From Escherichia fergusonii ATCC 35469 (GTDB lineage: Bacteria > Pseudomonadota > Gammaproteobacteria > Enterobacterales > Enterobacteriaceae), in contig NC_011740.1 in assembly GCF_000026225.1 (NCBI RefSeq), positions 124,001 through 188,000 of the forward strand: DNA of 64,000 nt, read 5' to 3'. Under the pieces are notes generated by a model, which did no database searches, was not told the DNA's origin, and was given only the letters and a program-made list of their open reading frames with translations. The first letter of the stretch is position 1, and every line of letters starts with the position of its first letter. A program made the position numbers and the translations under genes. This document shows positions 1 to 9,011 of the stretch, piece by piece.

Positions 1-209
1 GTTCGCTTTGCCGCACAATTCGCGGTCGCGGTAAAATCGATCCAATACTGGTGTCTGATCCCGCTAAAGTTGCAGAGATGCTGGCGCCGGTCCTTACCGG
101 TAACGATCTCATCCTCGTACAAGGGGCCGGGAATATCGGCAAGATTGCGCGTTATTTAGCAGAAATCAAACTCAAGCCGCAAACTTCTGAGGATGGACAG
201 CATGACTGA
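1..209 (+). CDS. murC: UDP-N-acetylmuramate-L-alanine ligase, C-terminal end (partial)
   Basis: This is the 3' end of murC; the 5' part lies outside the window. The frame read from base 3 gives [20 protein letters not shown] and continues through [18 protein letters not shown] to the stop TGA at 207-209, which matches the C-terminal Mur ligase domain of MurC. MurC is the cytoplasmic ATP-dependent ligase that adds L-alanine to UDP-MurNAc in peptidoglycan precursor synthesis. The last codons overlap the start of ddlB by 8 bases, the tight packing expected inside the dcw cluster. About 68 residues are visible. Confidence 0.93.
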
Positions 210-1122
210 TAAAATTGCTGTTCTGCTGGGTGGCACTTCCGCAGAGCGGGAAGTTTCACTGAATTCAGGTGCGGCTGTGTTGGCGGGTCTGCGTGAAGGC
301 GGTGTAGATGCATATCCTGTCGACCCGAAAGACGTCGATGTGGCACAGCTGAAATCCATGGGATTTCAAAAGGTGTTTATTGCCCTGCATGGCCGTGGCG
401 GTGAGGACGGTACCCTACAAGGTATGCTTGAGCTTCTGGGCTTACCTTATACCGGTAGTGGTGTGATGGCTTCAGCTATTTCAATGGACAAGCTGCGTAG
501 CAAATTATTATGGCAAGGGGCAGGGCTGCCCGTTGCTCCATGGGTGGCAATCACGCGTACTGAGTTTGAAAAAGGGCTTAGTGATGAAGTGGTTAAACAA
601 ATTTCTGCGTTAGGTTTACCATTAATAGTGAAACCAAGCCGCGAAGGCTCAAGCGTTGGAATGTCGAAAGTAGTAGCAGAAAATTCTGTTGAAAATGCAT
701 TAAAATTGGCATTTCAGCATGATGACGAAGTTCTGGTTGAAAAATGGCTAAGTGGGCCGGAGTTCACGGTTGCGATACTCGGAGAAGAAATTTTACCATC
801 GATTCGTATCCAACCTGCTGGAACCTTCTATGATTATGAGGCGAAATATCTCTCTGATGAGACACAATATTTCTGTCCATCTGGTCTGGAAGCAGAACAA
901 GAGTCGATTTTAAAGTCGTTAGTGCAAAAAGCATGGACAACTTTAGGCTGCAAAGGATGGGGACGCATTGACGTCATGTTGGATGATGATGGGCAGTTTT
1001 ATCTGCTGGAAGCGAATACCTCGCCGGGGATGACCAGCCATAGTCTGGTGCCAATGGCTGCGCGTCAGGCAGGAATGAGTTTTTCGCAGTTGGTAGTACG
1101 AATTCTGGAATTGGCGGACTGA
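202..1122 (+). CDS. ddlB: D-alanine-D-alanine ligase B
   Basis: DdlB joins two D-alanines with ATP in the cytoplasm to make the dipeptide used by MurF. The ATG at 202 lies inside the end of murC and gives 306 residues, the E. coli length; an upstream ATG at 193 would add only three residues. Visible signatures are [16 protein letters not shown] at the N-terminus, the ATP-grasp segment [16 protein letters not shown], and the C-terminal [19 protein letters not shown] with [12 protein letters not shown]. The middle third (roughly residues 110-250) carries many substitutions relative to K-12 as I remember it and is AT-richer than its neighbours, while the two ends are conserved. The next gene, ftsQ, starts one base after the stop. 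Confidence 0.96.
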
Positions 1123-1123
1123 T

Positions 1124-1954
1124 ATGTCGCAGGCTGCGCTGAACACACGAAACAGTGAGGAAGAAATCTCTTCTCACCGCAATAATGGCACTCGTCTGGC
1201 GGGGATACTTTTCCTGCTGACCGTACTATGTACCGTGTTAGTCAGCGGCTGGGTTGTGCTGGGATGGATGGAAGATGCGCAGCGTTTACCATTGTCCAAA
1301 CTGGTGTTAACGGGTGAGCGTCATTACACGCGTAACGATGATATCCGACAGTCGATTCTGGCGCTGGGTGAGCCGGGCACCTTTATGACTCAGGATGTCA
1401 ACATTATCCAGAGTCAGATTGAACAACGTTTGCCATGGATTAAGCAGGTGAGCGTCAGAAAGCAGTGGCCCGATGAATTGAAGATTCATCTGGTTGAATA
1501 TGTGCCGATTGCGCGTTGGAATGATCAGCATATGGTAGATGCCGAAGGAAATACCTTCAGTGTACCAACCGATCGCACCAGCAAGCAGGTTTTGCCCATG
1601 TTATACGGCCCGGAAGGTAGCGCAAATGAAGTCTTGCAGGGCTACCGGGAGATGGGCCAGGTGCTGGCAAAAAACAGGTTTACTCTGAAGGAAGCGGCAA
1701 TGACCGCTCGCCGCTCCTGGCAGTTGACGCTGAATAACGATATTAAGCTCAATCTTGGCAGGGGCGATACGATGAAACGTTTGGCTCGCTTTGTAGAACT
1801 TTATCCAGTTTTACAGCAGCAGGCGCAAACCGATGGCAAACGGATTAGCTACGTTGATTTGCGTTATGACTCTGGTGCGGCAGTAGGCTGGGCGCCTTTA
1901 CCGCCAGAGGAATCTAATCAGCAACAAAATCAGGCACAGGCAGAACAACAATGA
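1124..1954 (+). CDS. ftsQ: Cell division protein FtsQ
   Basis: FtsQ is a bitopic inner-membrane protein that links the cytoplasmic division ring to periplasmic septum synthesis through the FtsQBL complex. It has 276 residues, the usual length. A short cytoplasmic tail is followed by one membrane helix (about residues 25-49, LAGILFLLTVLCTVLVSGWV). Then comes the POTRA domain, beginning near LSKLVLTGERHYTRNDDIRQ, and the beta domain. The C-terminal tail is glutamine-rich. The ATG lies one base after the ddlB stop, and its own TGA overlaps the ftsA ATG as ATGA, so the two are translationally coupled. Confidence 0.97.
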   Translation: MSQAALNTRNSEEEISSHRNNGTRLAGILFLLTVLCTVLVSGWVVLGWMEDAQRLPLSKLVLTGERHYTRNDDIRQSILALGEPGTFMTQDVNIIQSQIEQRLPWIKQVSVRKQWPDELKIHLVEYVPIARWNDQHMVDAEGNTFSVPTDRTSKQVLPMLYGPEGSANEVLQGYREMGQVLAKNRFTLKEAAMTARRSWQLTLNNDIKLNLGRGDTMKRLARFVELYPVLQQQAQTDGKRISYVDLRYDSGAAVGWAPLPPEESNQQQNQAQAEQQ

Positions 1955-3213
1955 TCAAGGCGACGGACAGAAAACTGGTAGTAGGACTGGAGATTGGTAC
2001 CGCGAAGGTTGCCGCTTTAGTAGGGGAAGTTCTGCCCGACGGTATGGTCAATATCATTGGCGTGGGCAGCTGCCCGTCACGTGGTATGGATAAAGGCGGG
2101 GTGAACGACCTCGAATCCGTGGTTAAGTGCGTACAACGCGCTATTGACCAGGCAGAATTAATGGCAGATTGCCAGATCTCCTCGGTGTATCTGGCGCTTT
2201 CTGGTAAGCATATCAGCTGCCAGAATGAAATCGGTATGGTACCGATTTCCGAAGAAGAAGTGACGCAGGAAGACGTTGAGAACGTTGTACATACCGCGAA
2301 GTCGGTACGTGTCCGCGACGAACATCGTGTTCTGCATGTTATCCCGCAGGAATACGCCATTGACTACCAGGAGGGCATCAAGAATCCTGTGGGGCTTTCC
2401 GGTGTACGGATGCAGGCTAAAGTGCATTTGATCACCTGTCACAACGATATGGCAAAAAACATTGTTAAAGCTGTTGAACGTTGTGGCCTGAAAGTTGACC
2501 AACTGATATTTGCCGGACTCGCAGCCAGTTATTCCGTATTGACGGAAGATGAACGTGAACTGGGGGTCTGCGTAGTGGATATCGGTGGTGGTACAATGGA
2601 TATTGCCGTTTATACTGGCGGTGCCTTGCGCCATACCAAAGTTATTCCTTACGCCGGGAATGTGGTGACCAGCGACATCGCTTATGCCTTCGGTACACCA
2701 CCAAGTGATGCCGAAGCGATTAAGGTACGGCATGGTTGTGCGTTGGGGTCGCTGGTAGGCAAAGATGAGAGCGTTGAAGTGCCAAGTGTGGGGGGGCGTC
2801 CACCACGCAGCCTGCAACGGCAGACTCTGGCAGAAGTGATTGAGCCGCGTTATACCGAGTTGCTAAATCTGGTCAACGAAGAGATATTGCAGTTACAGGA
2901 ACAACTTCGTCAGCAAGGCGTGAAACATCACCTCGCGGCGGGGATTGTATTAACCGGTGGCGCTGCGCAAATTGAAGGCCTGGCGGCCTGTGCCCAGCGT
3001 GTGTTTCATACTCAGGTGCGTATTGGCGCACCGCTGAATATCACCGGGTTAACAGATTATGCTCAGGAGCCGTATTACTCGACGGCGGTTGGGTTGCTTC
3101 ACTACGGAAAAGAGACTCATCTTAGTGGTGAGGCTGAAGTGGAAAAACGGGTTACAGCATCAGTTGGGTCGTGGATCAAACGACTGAATAGCTGGTTGCG
3201 CAAAGAGTTTTAA
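1951..3213 (+). CDS. ftsA: Cell division protein FtsA (actin-like membrane tether of FtsZ)
   Basis: FtsA is an actin-family ATPase that anchors FtsZ filaments to the membrane and recruits later division proteins. The 420-residue product shows the phosphate-1 motif near the N-terminus (VVGLEIGTAKVAALVGE) and the phosphate-2 motif VCVVDIGGGTMDIAVYTGG. The adenosine motif is GIVLTGGAAQIEGL. The C-terminus has the amphipathic membrane-targeting sequence WIKRLNSWLRKEF. The start overlaps the ftsQ stop by four bases. A 61-bp gap with a GGAGAG Shine-Dalgarno separates it from ftsZ. Confidence 0.98.
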   Translation: MIKATDRKLVVGLEIGTAKVAALVGEVLPDGMVNIIGVGSCPSRGMDKGGVNDLESVVKCVQRAIDQAELMADCQISSVYLALSGKHISCQNEIGMVPISEEEVTQEDVENVVHTAKSVRVRDEHRVLHVIPQEYAIDYQEGIKNPVGLSGVRMQAKVHLITCHNDMAKNIVKAVERCGLKVDQLIFAGLAASYSVLTEDERELGVCVVDIGGGTMDIAVYTGGALRHTKVIPYAGNVVTSDIAYAFGTPPSDAEAIKVRHGCALGSLVGKDESVEVPSVGGRPPRSLQRQTLAEVIEPRYTELLNLVNEEILQLQEQLRQQGVKHHLAAGIVLTGGAAQIEGLAACAQRVFHTQVRIGAPLNITGLTDYAQEPYYSTAVGLLHYGKETHLSGEAEVEKRVTASVGSWIKRLNSWLRKEF

Positions 3214-3274
3214 TTTTTTAAGAGGTCGGCAATTATTACGGCCTCAGGCGACAGGCACAAAACGGAGAGAAACT

Positions 3275-4426
3275 ATGTTTGAACCTATGGAACTTACCAA
3301 CGACGCGGTGATTAAGGTCATCGGCGTCGGTGGCGGCGGTGGCAATGCCGTTGAACACATGGTGCGCGAGCGCATTGAGGGTGTTGAATTCTTCGCGGTG
3401 AATACCGACGCTCAGGCGTTGCGTAAAACAGCGGTTGGCCAGACTATTCAGATCGGTAGTGGTATTACCAAAGGTCTGGGTGCGGGGGCAAACCCGGAAG
3501 TCGGTCGCAATGCAGCTGACGAAGATCGCGAAGCATTGCGAGCAGCACTTGAAGGGGCAGACATGGTCTTTATCGCCGCCGGTATGGGTGGTGGTACGGG
3601 GACTGGTGCTGCACCCGTAGTGGCTGAAGTTGCAAAAGATTTAGGAATCCTGACCGTTGCTGTCGTCACTAAGCCGTTCAACTTCGAAGGCAAGAAGCGT
3701 ATGGCATTTGCGGAGCAGGGGATCACTGAGCTGTCCAAGCATGTGGACTCGCTGATCACCATCCCGAACGACAAACTACTGAAAGTTCTGGGCCGTGGTA
3801 TCTCCCTGCTGGATGCGTTTGGCGCAGCGAACGATGTACTCAAAGGCGCTGTTCAGGGTATCGCTGAACTGATTACTCGTCCGGGCCTGATGAACGTGGA
3901 CTTTGCAGACGTACGCACCGTAATGTCTGAAATGGGCTACGCAATGATGGGGTCTGGCGTGGCGAGCGGTGAAGACCGTGCGGAAGAAGCGGCTGAAATG
4001 GCTATTTCTTCTCCGCTGTTGGAAGATATCGACCTGTCTGGTGCACGCGGTGTACTGGTTAACATTACAGCGGGCTTCGACCTGCGTCTGGATGAGTTCG
4101 AAACTGTGGGTAATACCATCCGTGCATTTGCGTCGGATAACGCCACCGTGGTTATCGGTACTTCTCTTGACCCGGATATGAACGATGAACTGCGCGTAAC
4201 CGTAGTTGCAACGGGTATCGGTATGGACAAGCGTCCAGAAATTACTCTGGTGACCAATAAACAGGTACAGCAGCCGGTAATGGATCGCTATCAGCAGCAC
4301 GGTATGGCGCCGTTAACACAAGAGCAGAAACCGGTAGCGAAAGTGGTAAATGACAATACGCCACAAAGCGCAAAAGAGCCGGATTATCTGGATATCCCAG
4401 CATTCCTGCGTAAGCAAGCTGATTAA
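3275..4426 (+). CDS. ftsZ: Cell division protein FtsZ (tubulin-like GTPase)
   Basis: FtsZ polymerises into the Z ring at midcell and hydrolyses GTP. The 383-residue protein has the tubulin signature GGGTGTG (within AAGMGGGTGTGAAPVVAEVA, about residues 102-121) and the T7 loop NVDFADVRTVMSEMG. After a variable Gln-rich linker comes the conserved C-terminal peptide PDYLDIPAFLRKQAD, which binds FtsA, ZipA and ZapD; ZapD is also encoded in this window, at 9710-10453. The start codon follows GGAGAG at good spacing. Length and sequence look identical or nearly so to K-12. Confidence 0.99.
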   Translation: MFEPMELTNDAVIKVIGVGGGGGNAVEHMVRERIEGVEFFAVNTDAQALRKTAVGQTIQIGSGITKGLGAGANPEVGRNAADEDREALRAALEGADMVFIAAGMGGGTGTGAAPVVAEVAKDLGILTVAVVTKPFNFEGKKRMAFAEQGITELSKHVDSLITIPNDKLLKVLGRGISLLDAFGAANDVLKGAVQGIAELITRPGLMNVDFADVRTVMSEMGYAMMGSGVASGEDRAEEAAEMAISSPLLEDIDLSGARGVLVNITAGFDLRLDEFETVGNTIRAFASDNATVVIGTSLDPDMNDELRVTVVATGIGMDKRPEITLVTNKQVQQPVMDRYQQHGMAPLTQEQKPVAKVVNDNTPQSAKEPDYLDIPAFLRKQAD

Positions 4427-4457
4427 GAATTAGCTGGAATTTGGGTTTCGAGGCTCT

Positions 4458-4488
4458 TTGTGCTAAACTGGCCCGCCGAATGTATAGT
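4458..4488 (+). promoter_or_regulatory. Possible lpxC promoter
   Basis: Upstream of lpxC there is a TTGTGC at 4458-4463 and a TATAGT at 4483-4488, separated by 19 bases. The -10 element lies inside an imperfect inverted repeat (CCGAA at 4476-4480, TTCGG at 4493-4497). The spacing is longer than ideal, so this is a weak prediction. The 100-bp gap makes an independent lpxC promoter plausible. Confidence 0.33.
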
Positions 4489-4526
4489 ACACTTCGGTTG
4501 GATAGGTAATTTGGCGAGATAATACG

Positions 4527-5444
4527 ATGATCAAACAAAGGACACTTAAACGTATCGTTCAGGCGACGGGTGTCGGTTTACATACCGGCAAGAAAGTCAC
4601 CCTGACGTTACGCCCTGCGCCGGCCAACACCGGGGTCATCTATCGTCGCACCGACTTGAATCCACCGGTAGATTTCCCGGCCGATGCCAAATCTGTGCGT
4701 GATACCATGCTCTGCACGTGTCTGGTCAACGAGCATGATGTACGGATTTCGACCGTAGAGCACCTTAACGCTGCTCTGGCGGGTTTAGGCATCGATAACA
4801 TCGTTATTGAGGTTGATGCTCCGGAAATCCCGATCATGGACGGCAGTGCTGCCCCGTTTGTCTACCTGCTGCTTGATGCAGGCATTGAGGAACTGAACAG
4901 CGCGAAAAAATTTGTACGTATCAAAGAGACTGTTCGTGTTGAAGATGGCGACAAGTGGGCTGAATTCAGACCGTACAATGGTTTTACGTTGGATTTCACC
5001 ATCGACTTTAACCACCCGGCGATCGATTCCAGCACTCAGCGCTACGCGATGAACTTCTCTGCTGATGCATTTATGCGCCAGATTAGCCGGGCGCGTACCT
5101 TCGGTTTCATGCGTGATATCGAATATCTGCAGTCTCGAGGCTTGTGCCTGGGCGGCAGCTTCGATTGTGCCATCGTTGTTGACGATTATCGCGTGCTGAA
5201 CGAAGACGGTCTGCGTTTTGAAGACGAGTTTGTACGTCACAAAATGCTCGACGCGATCGGTGATTTGTTCATGTGCGGTCACAACATTATTGGTGCATTT
5301 ACCGCTTATAAATCCGGTCATGCACTGAATAACAAATTGTTGCAGGCAGTCCTGGCAAAACAGGAAGCTTGGGAATATGTGACCTTCCAGGACGACGCAG
5401 AACTGCCGCTGGCGTTTAAAGCGCCTTCGACTGTACTGGCATAA
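4527..5444 (+). CDS. lpxC: UDP-3-O-acyl-N-acetylglucosamine deacetylase
   Basis: LpxC is the zinc-dependent deacetylase that catalyses the committed step of lipid A synthesis in the cytoplasm. The 305-residue product has the family length and shows the zinc ligands: His79 in ISTVEHLNAAL, and His238 and Asp242 in VRHKMLDAIGD. The loop with IPIMDGSAAPF and the segment SRTFGF-like ARTFGFMRDIEYLQ are also present. It stands after ftsZ, separated by 100 bp, and is followed by a strong terminator, so it closes the dcw transcription unit. In E. coli the C-terminal residues (here FKAPSTVLA) serve as the FtsH degradation signal, and they are present. Confidence 0.98.
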   Translation: MIKQRTLKRIVQATGVGLHTGKKVTLTLRPAPANTGVIYRRTDLNPPVDFPADAKSVRDTMLCTCLVNEHDVRISTVEHLNAALAGLGIDNIVIEVDAPEIPIMDGSAAPFVYLLLDAGIEELNSAKKFVRIKETVRVEDGDKWAEFRPYNGFTLDFTIDFNHPAIDSSTQRYAMNFSADAFMRQISRARTFGFMRDIEYLQSRGLCLGGSFDCAIVVDDYRVLNEDGLRFEDEFVRHKMLDAIGDLFMCGHNIIGAFTAYKSGHALNNKLLQAVLAKQEAWEYVTFQDDAELPLAFKAPSTVLA

Positions 5445-5469
5445 CGACAAGTTTTTGTCGTATAAAATT

Positions 5470-5522
5470 CGACTGGTTAACCTGGCACTCTCTCCGGCCA
5501 GGTAAGCCAGTCGTTTTTTTTT
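5470..5522 (+). terminator. Rho-independent terminator after lpxC
   Basis: A two-part stem, CGACTGG (5470-5476) with CCAGTCG (5507-5513) and an inner ACCTGG/CCAGGT, is followed directly by a run of nine T. It ends the division/lpxC transcript before secM. Confidence 0.85.
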
Positions 5523-5675
5523 GTATTTTATCTATTGCAGCAAAACAGTGTTGTGCGAACGCTGCTTTATTAATCACTTTTACCCCTGAGTACTCGTCAT
5601 TACTGCTGTGGAATACGGGCTTTAATGATAAGATTTGTTTGTAAAAAGTGTGCATATGATCAGGATGGCAATGAC

Positions 5676-6182
5676 GTGAGTGGAATACTGACGCGCTGGC
5701 GACAGTTAGGTAGACGCTACTTCTGGCCGCATCTCTTGTTAGGGATGGTCGCGGCGAGTTTAGGGTTGCCTGCGCTCAGCAATGCTGCCGAGCCTAACGC
5801 ACCTGCGAAAGCCACCTCCAGTAATCATGAACCTTCTGCGAAGGTTAACTTTAGCCAGCTTGCTTTGCTTGAGGCTAACACTCGTCGGCCTAATTATTCC
5901 GTTGATTACTGGCATCAGCACGCAATTCGTACCGTTATTCGTCATCTCTCTTTTGCCATGGCACCGCAAGTCTTGCCTGTTGCAGAAGAGTCGTCCCCGC
6001 TGCAGGCTCAGCACCTTGCTCTGCTGAATACGCTCAGTGCGATGCTGACGCAAGAAGGTACACCTGCCACCATTGTGCACCGCGTGGACTATGCCCATTT
6101 CTCTCCTCTGGCTGCATTTAGCACATCCGTCTGGATTAGCCAGGCGCAGGGTATCCGCGCCGGCCCTCAACGCCTTAGCTAA
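5676..6182 (+). CDS. secM: Secretion monitor SecM (translation-arrest regulator of secA)
   Basis: SecM is an exported sensor peptide whose own translation stalls when Sec export is slow, exposing the secA ribosome-binding site. I chose the GTG at 5676, as in K-12, which begins VSGILTRWRQ; this gives 168 residues. A positively charged long N-region and a hydrophobic signal sequence ending near LPALSNAAE are visible. The C-terminal arrest motif is intact: F148, W153, I154 and GIRAGP at 159-164. The family arrest residues F, W, I, G, I, R, A, G and P are all kept, while a proline between F and W in K-12 is serine here. The protein is about two residues shorter than K-12 and ends in Ser. secA follows 61 bp downstream. 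Confidence 0.93.
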   Translation: MSGILTRWRQLGRRYFWPHLLLGMVAASLGLPALSNAAEPNAPAKATSSNHEPSAKVNFSQLALLEANTRRPNYSVDYWHQHAIRTVIRHLSFAMAPQVLPVAEESSPLQAQHLALLNTLSAMLTQEGTPATIVHRVDYAHFSPLAAFSTSVWISQAQGIRAGPQRLS

Positions 6183-6243
6183 AAATATAAAACCATTAAT
6201 TCCTTGTATTGACTCCGCTGAGCGGGGCGTTTGAGATTTTATT
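6117..6243 (+). promoter_or_regulatory. SecM arrest codons and secA translation-control leader
   Basis: Codons 6117-6167 encode the ribosome-stalling peptide, with the critical Pro codon CCT at 6165-6167. The 61-base secM-secA spacer contains the small stem CCGC-TGA-GCGG at about 6215-6225 and the GAG-containing region just before the secA ATG. In E. coli a ribosome stalled at the Pro codon prevents the secM-secA helix from masking the secA Shine-Dalgarno. The layout here fits that mechanism, but the fold itself is inferred. Confidence 0.75.
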
Positions 6244-8949
6244 ATGCTTATCAAATTATTAACAAAAGTATTCGGTAGCCGTAACGATCGTACGTTGCGT
6301 CGTATGCGTAAAGCAGTCAATGTCATCAATGCGATGGAACCGGAGATGGAAAAACTCTCCGATGACGAGCTGAAAGCGAAAACTGCGGAATTCCGCGCCC
6401 GTCTGGAAAAAGGTGAAACAGTTGAAAGTCTGATCCCGGAAGCTTTCGCTGTGGTACGTGAAGCCAGTAAACGTGTATTTGGTATGCGTCACTTCGATGT
6501 GCAGCTGCTCGGCGGTATGGTTCTAAACGATCGCTGTATCGCAGAAATGCGTACTGGTGAAGGTAAAACACTGACCGCAACACTGCCTGCCTATCTTAAT
6601 GCGTTGAGTGGTAAAGGTGTTCACGTAGTTACTGTCAATGACTATCTGGCCCAGCGTGACGCCGAAAATAACCGTCCGTTGTTTGAGTTCCTTGGCATGA
6701 CCGTGGGGATCAACCTGCCAGGTATGCCTGCACCAGCGAAACGTGCGGCGTATGCAGCCGACATTACCTACGGTACAAACAACGAATTCGGCTTCGACTA
6801 TCTGCGTGACAATATGGCATTTAGTCCGGAAGAGCGCGTACAGCGTAAACTGCATTATGCGCTGGTGGACGAAGTTGACTCCATTCTCATTGATGAAGCA
6901 CGTACCCCACTGATCATTTCCGGCCCGGCAGAAGACAGTTCGGAAATGTACAAGAAAGTGAACAAAATCATCCCGCACCTGATTCGTCAGGAGAAGGAAG
7001 ATTCGGATACGTTCCAGGGCGAAGGCCACTTCTCGGTTGATGAAAAATCGCGCCAGGTAAACCTGACCGAAAGAGGTCTGGTGTTGATCGAAGAATTACT
7101 GGTGAAAGAAGGCATTATGGATGAAGGTGAGTCGTTGTACTCCCCGGCTAACATTATGCTGATGCACCACGTAACAGCGGCACTGCGTGCACATGCCTTG
7201 TTTACCCGTGATGTTGATTACATCGTAAAAGACGGTGAAGTTATCATCGTTGATGAGCATACTGGCCGTACCATGCAAGGGCGTCGTTGGTCTGATGGTT
7301 TGCATCAGGCAGTGGAAGCGAAAGAAGGGGTGGAAATCCAGAACGAAAACCAGACGCTGGCTTCTATCACCTTCCAGAACTACTTCCGCTTGTATGAAAA
7401 ACTGGCAGGTATGACCGGTACAGCGGATACCGAGGCATTCGAATTCCGTTCTATCTATCGACTGGATACCGTGGTTGTACCGACCAACCGTCCGATGATC
7501 CGCAAGGATATGCCGGATCTGGTGTATATGTCGGAAGCCGAGAAAATTCAGGCAATTATCGAAGATATCAAAGAGTGTACAGCGAGAAACCAGCCGGTAC
7601 TGGTAGGTACTATCTCCATCGAAAAATCGGAGTTGGTGTCTAACGAGCTGACCAAAGCGGGTATCAAACATAACGTTCTGAACGCCAAATTCCACGCTAA
7701 CGAAGCTGCTATCGTCGCCCAGGCGGGTTATCCTGGTGCGGTGACCATTGCAACTAACATGGCAGGCCGCGGTACGGATATCGTGCTGGGTGGTAGCTGG
7801 CAGGCAGAAGTTGCTGCTCTGGAAAACCCAACACCAGAGCAAATTGAAGAAATTAAAGCTGCATGGCAGGTTCGCCACGACCAGGTTCTGGCGGCGGGCG
7901 GTTTACACATCATTGGTACAGAACGTCACGAATCACGTCGTATTGATAACCAGTTACGTGGTCGTTCCGGTCGTCAGGGGGATGCGGGTTCTTCGCGTTT
8001 CTACCTGTCGATGGAAGATGCACTGATGCGTATTTTTGCCTCTGATCGCGTTTCCGGCATGATGCGCAAACTGGGTATGAAACCAGGCGAAGCCATTGAA
8101 CACCCGTGGGTGACCAAAGCGATTGCTAACGCCCAACGTAAAGTTGAAAGCCGTAACTTCGATATTCGTAAGCAGTTGCTGGAATATGATGATGTGGCTA
8201 ACGATCAGCGTCGCGCAATTTATGCACAGCGTAACGAACTGCTGGATGTCAGCGATGTAAGCGAAACCATCAATAGCATCCGTGAAGATGTCTTTAAAGT
8301 CACAATCGACGCTTATATTCCGCCACAATCTCTGGAAGAAATGTGGGATATTCCAGGTTTGCAAGAACGCCTGAAAAACGACTTCGATTTGGATATGCCG
8401 ATTGCAGAATGGCTGGATAAAGAGCCGGAGTTGCATGAAGAGACGCTGCGCGAACGTATTCTGACTCACGCCATCGAAGTTTATAAGCGTAAAGAAGAGA
8501 TTGTTGGTGCTGAGATGATGCGCCACTTTGAAAAAGGCGTGATGCTGCAAACACTCGACTCCCTTTGGAAAGAGCATCTGGCAGCAATGGATTATCTGCG
8601 TCAGGGTATCCACCTGCGTGGTTACGCGCAAAAAGATCCGAAGCAGGAATACAAGCGTGAGTCTTTCTCAATGTTTGCTGCAATGCTGGAATCACTGAAA
8701 TATGAAGTGGTCAGTACGCTGAGTAAAGTTCAGGTACGTATGCCGGAAGAAGTTGAAGAGCTGGAGCAGCAGCGTCGTATGGAAGCCGAGCGTTTAGCAC
8801 AAATGCAGCAGCTGAGCCATCAGGATGACGACACTGCTGCAGCTGCGGCACTTGCTGCCCAAACGGGGGATCGTAAAGTGGGTCGTAATGATCCTTGCCC
8901 GTGTGGTTCTGGTAAAAAATACAAGCAGTGCCATGGCCGCCTGCAGTAA
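6244..8949 (+). CDS. secA: Preprotein translocase ATPase SecA
   Basis: SecA is the ATP-driven motor that pushes unfolded preproteins through SecYEG. At 901 residues it has the E. coli length. Visible features are the Walker A region MRTGEGKTLTATLPAY (about residue 102 on), the DEAD-type Walker B VDEVDSILIDEARTPL (about 205-220), and the second nucleotide-binding fold with NMAGRGTDIVLGG. The C-terminus carries the zinc tail DPCPCGSGKKYKQCHG, with the C-x-C-x8-C-H metal ligands that bind SecB. Translation is coupled to secM stalling, and a terminator follows. Confidence 0.99.
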   Translation: MLIKLLTKVFGSRNDRTLRRMRKAVNVINAMEPEMEKLSDDELKAKTAEFRARLEKGETVESLIPEAFAVVREASKRVFGMRHFDVQLLGGMVLNDRCIAEMRTGEGKTLTATLPAYLNALSGKGVHVVTVNDYLAQRDAENNRPLFEFLGMTVGINLPGMPAPAKRAAYAADITYGTNNEFGFDYLRDNMAFSPEERVQRKLHYALVDEVDSILIDEARTPLIISGPAEDSSEMYKKVNKIIPHLIRQEKEDSDTFQGEGHFSVDEKSRQVNLTERGLVLIEELLVKEGIMDEGESLYSPANIMLMHHVTAALRAHALFTRDVDYIVKDGEVIIVDEHTGRTMQGRRWSDGLHQAVEAKEGVEIQNENQTLASITFQNYFRLYEKLAGMTGTADTEAFEFRSIYRLDTVVVPTNRPMIRKDMPDLVYMSEAEKIQAIIEDIKECTARNQPVLVGTISIEKSELVSNELTKAGIKHNVLNAKFHANEAAIVAQAGYPGAVTIATNMAGRGTDIVLGGSWQAEVAALENPTPEQIEEIKAAWQVRHDQVLAAGGLHIIGTERHESRRIDNQLRGRSGRQGDAGSSRFYLSMEDALMRIFASDRVSGMMRKLGMKPGEAIEHPWVTKAIANAQRKVESRNFDIRKQLLEYDDVANDQRRAIYAQRNELLDVSDVSETINSIREDVFKVTIDAYIPPQSLEEMWDIPGLQERLKNDFDLDMPIAEWLDKEPELHEETLRERILTHAIEVYKRKEEIVGAEMMRHFEKGVMLQTLDSLWKEHLAAMDYLRQGIHLRGYAQKDPKQEYKRESFSMFAAMLESLKYEVVSTLSKVQVRMPEEVEELEQQRRMEAERLAQMQQLSHQDDDTAAAAALAAQTGDRKVGRNDPCPCGSGKKYKQCHGRLQ

Positions 8950-8970
8950 TTAAATATTCACACATAAGGT

Positions 8971-8998
8971 AAAAGGCGCAGGATTCTGCGCCTTTTTT
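8971..8998 (+). terminator. Terminator between secA and mutT
   Basis: AAAAGGCGCAG (8971-8981) pairs with CTGCGCCTTTT (8986-8996) around a four-base loop and runs into T residues. The A-rich left side suggests some function in both directions. It sits only 15 bp before the mutT ATG. Confidence 0.8.
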
Positions 8999-9011
8999 AC
9001 AGGTTTAAAGC

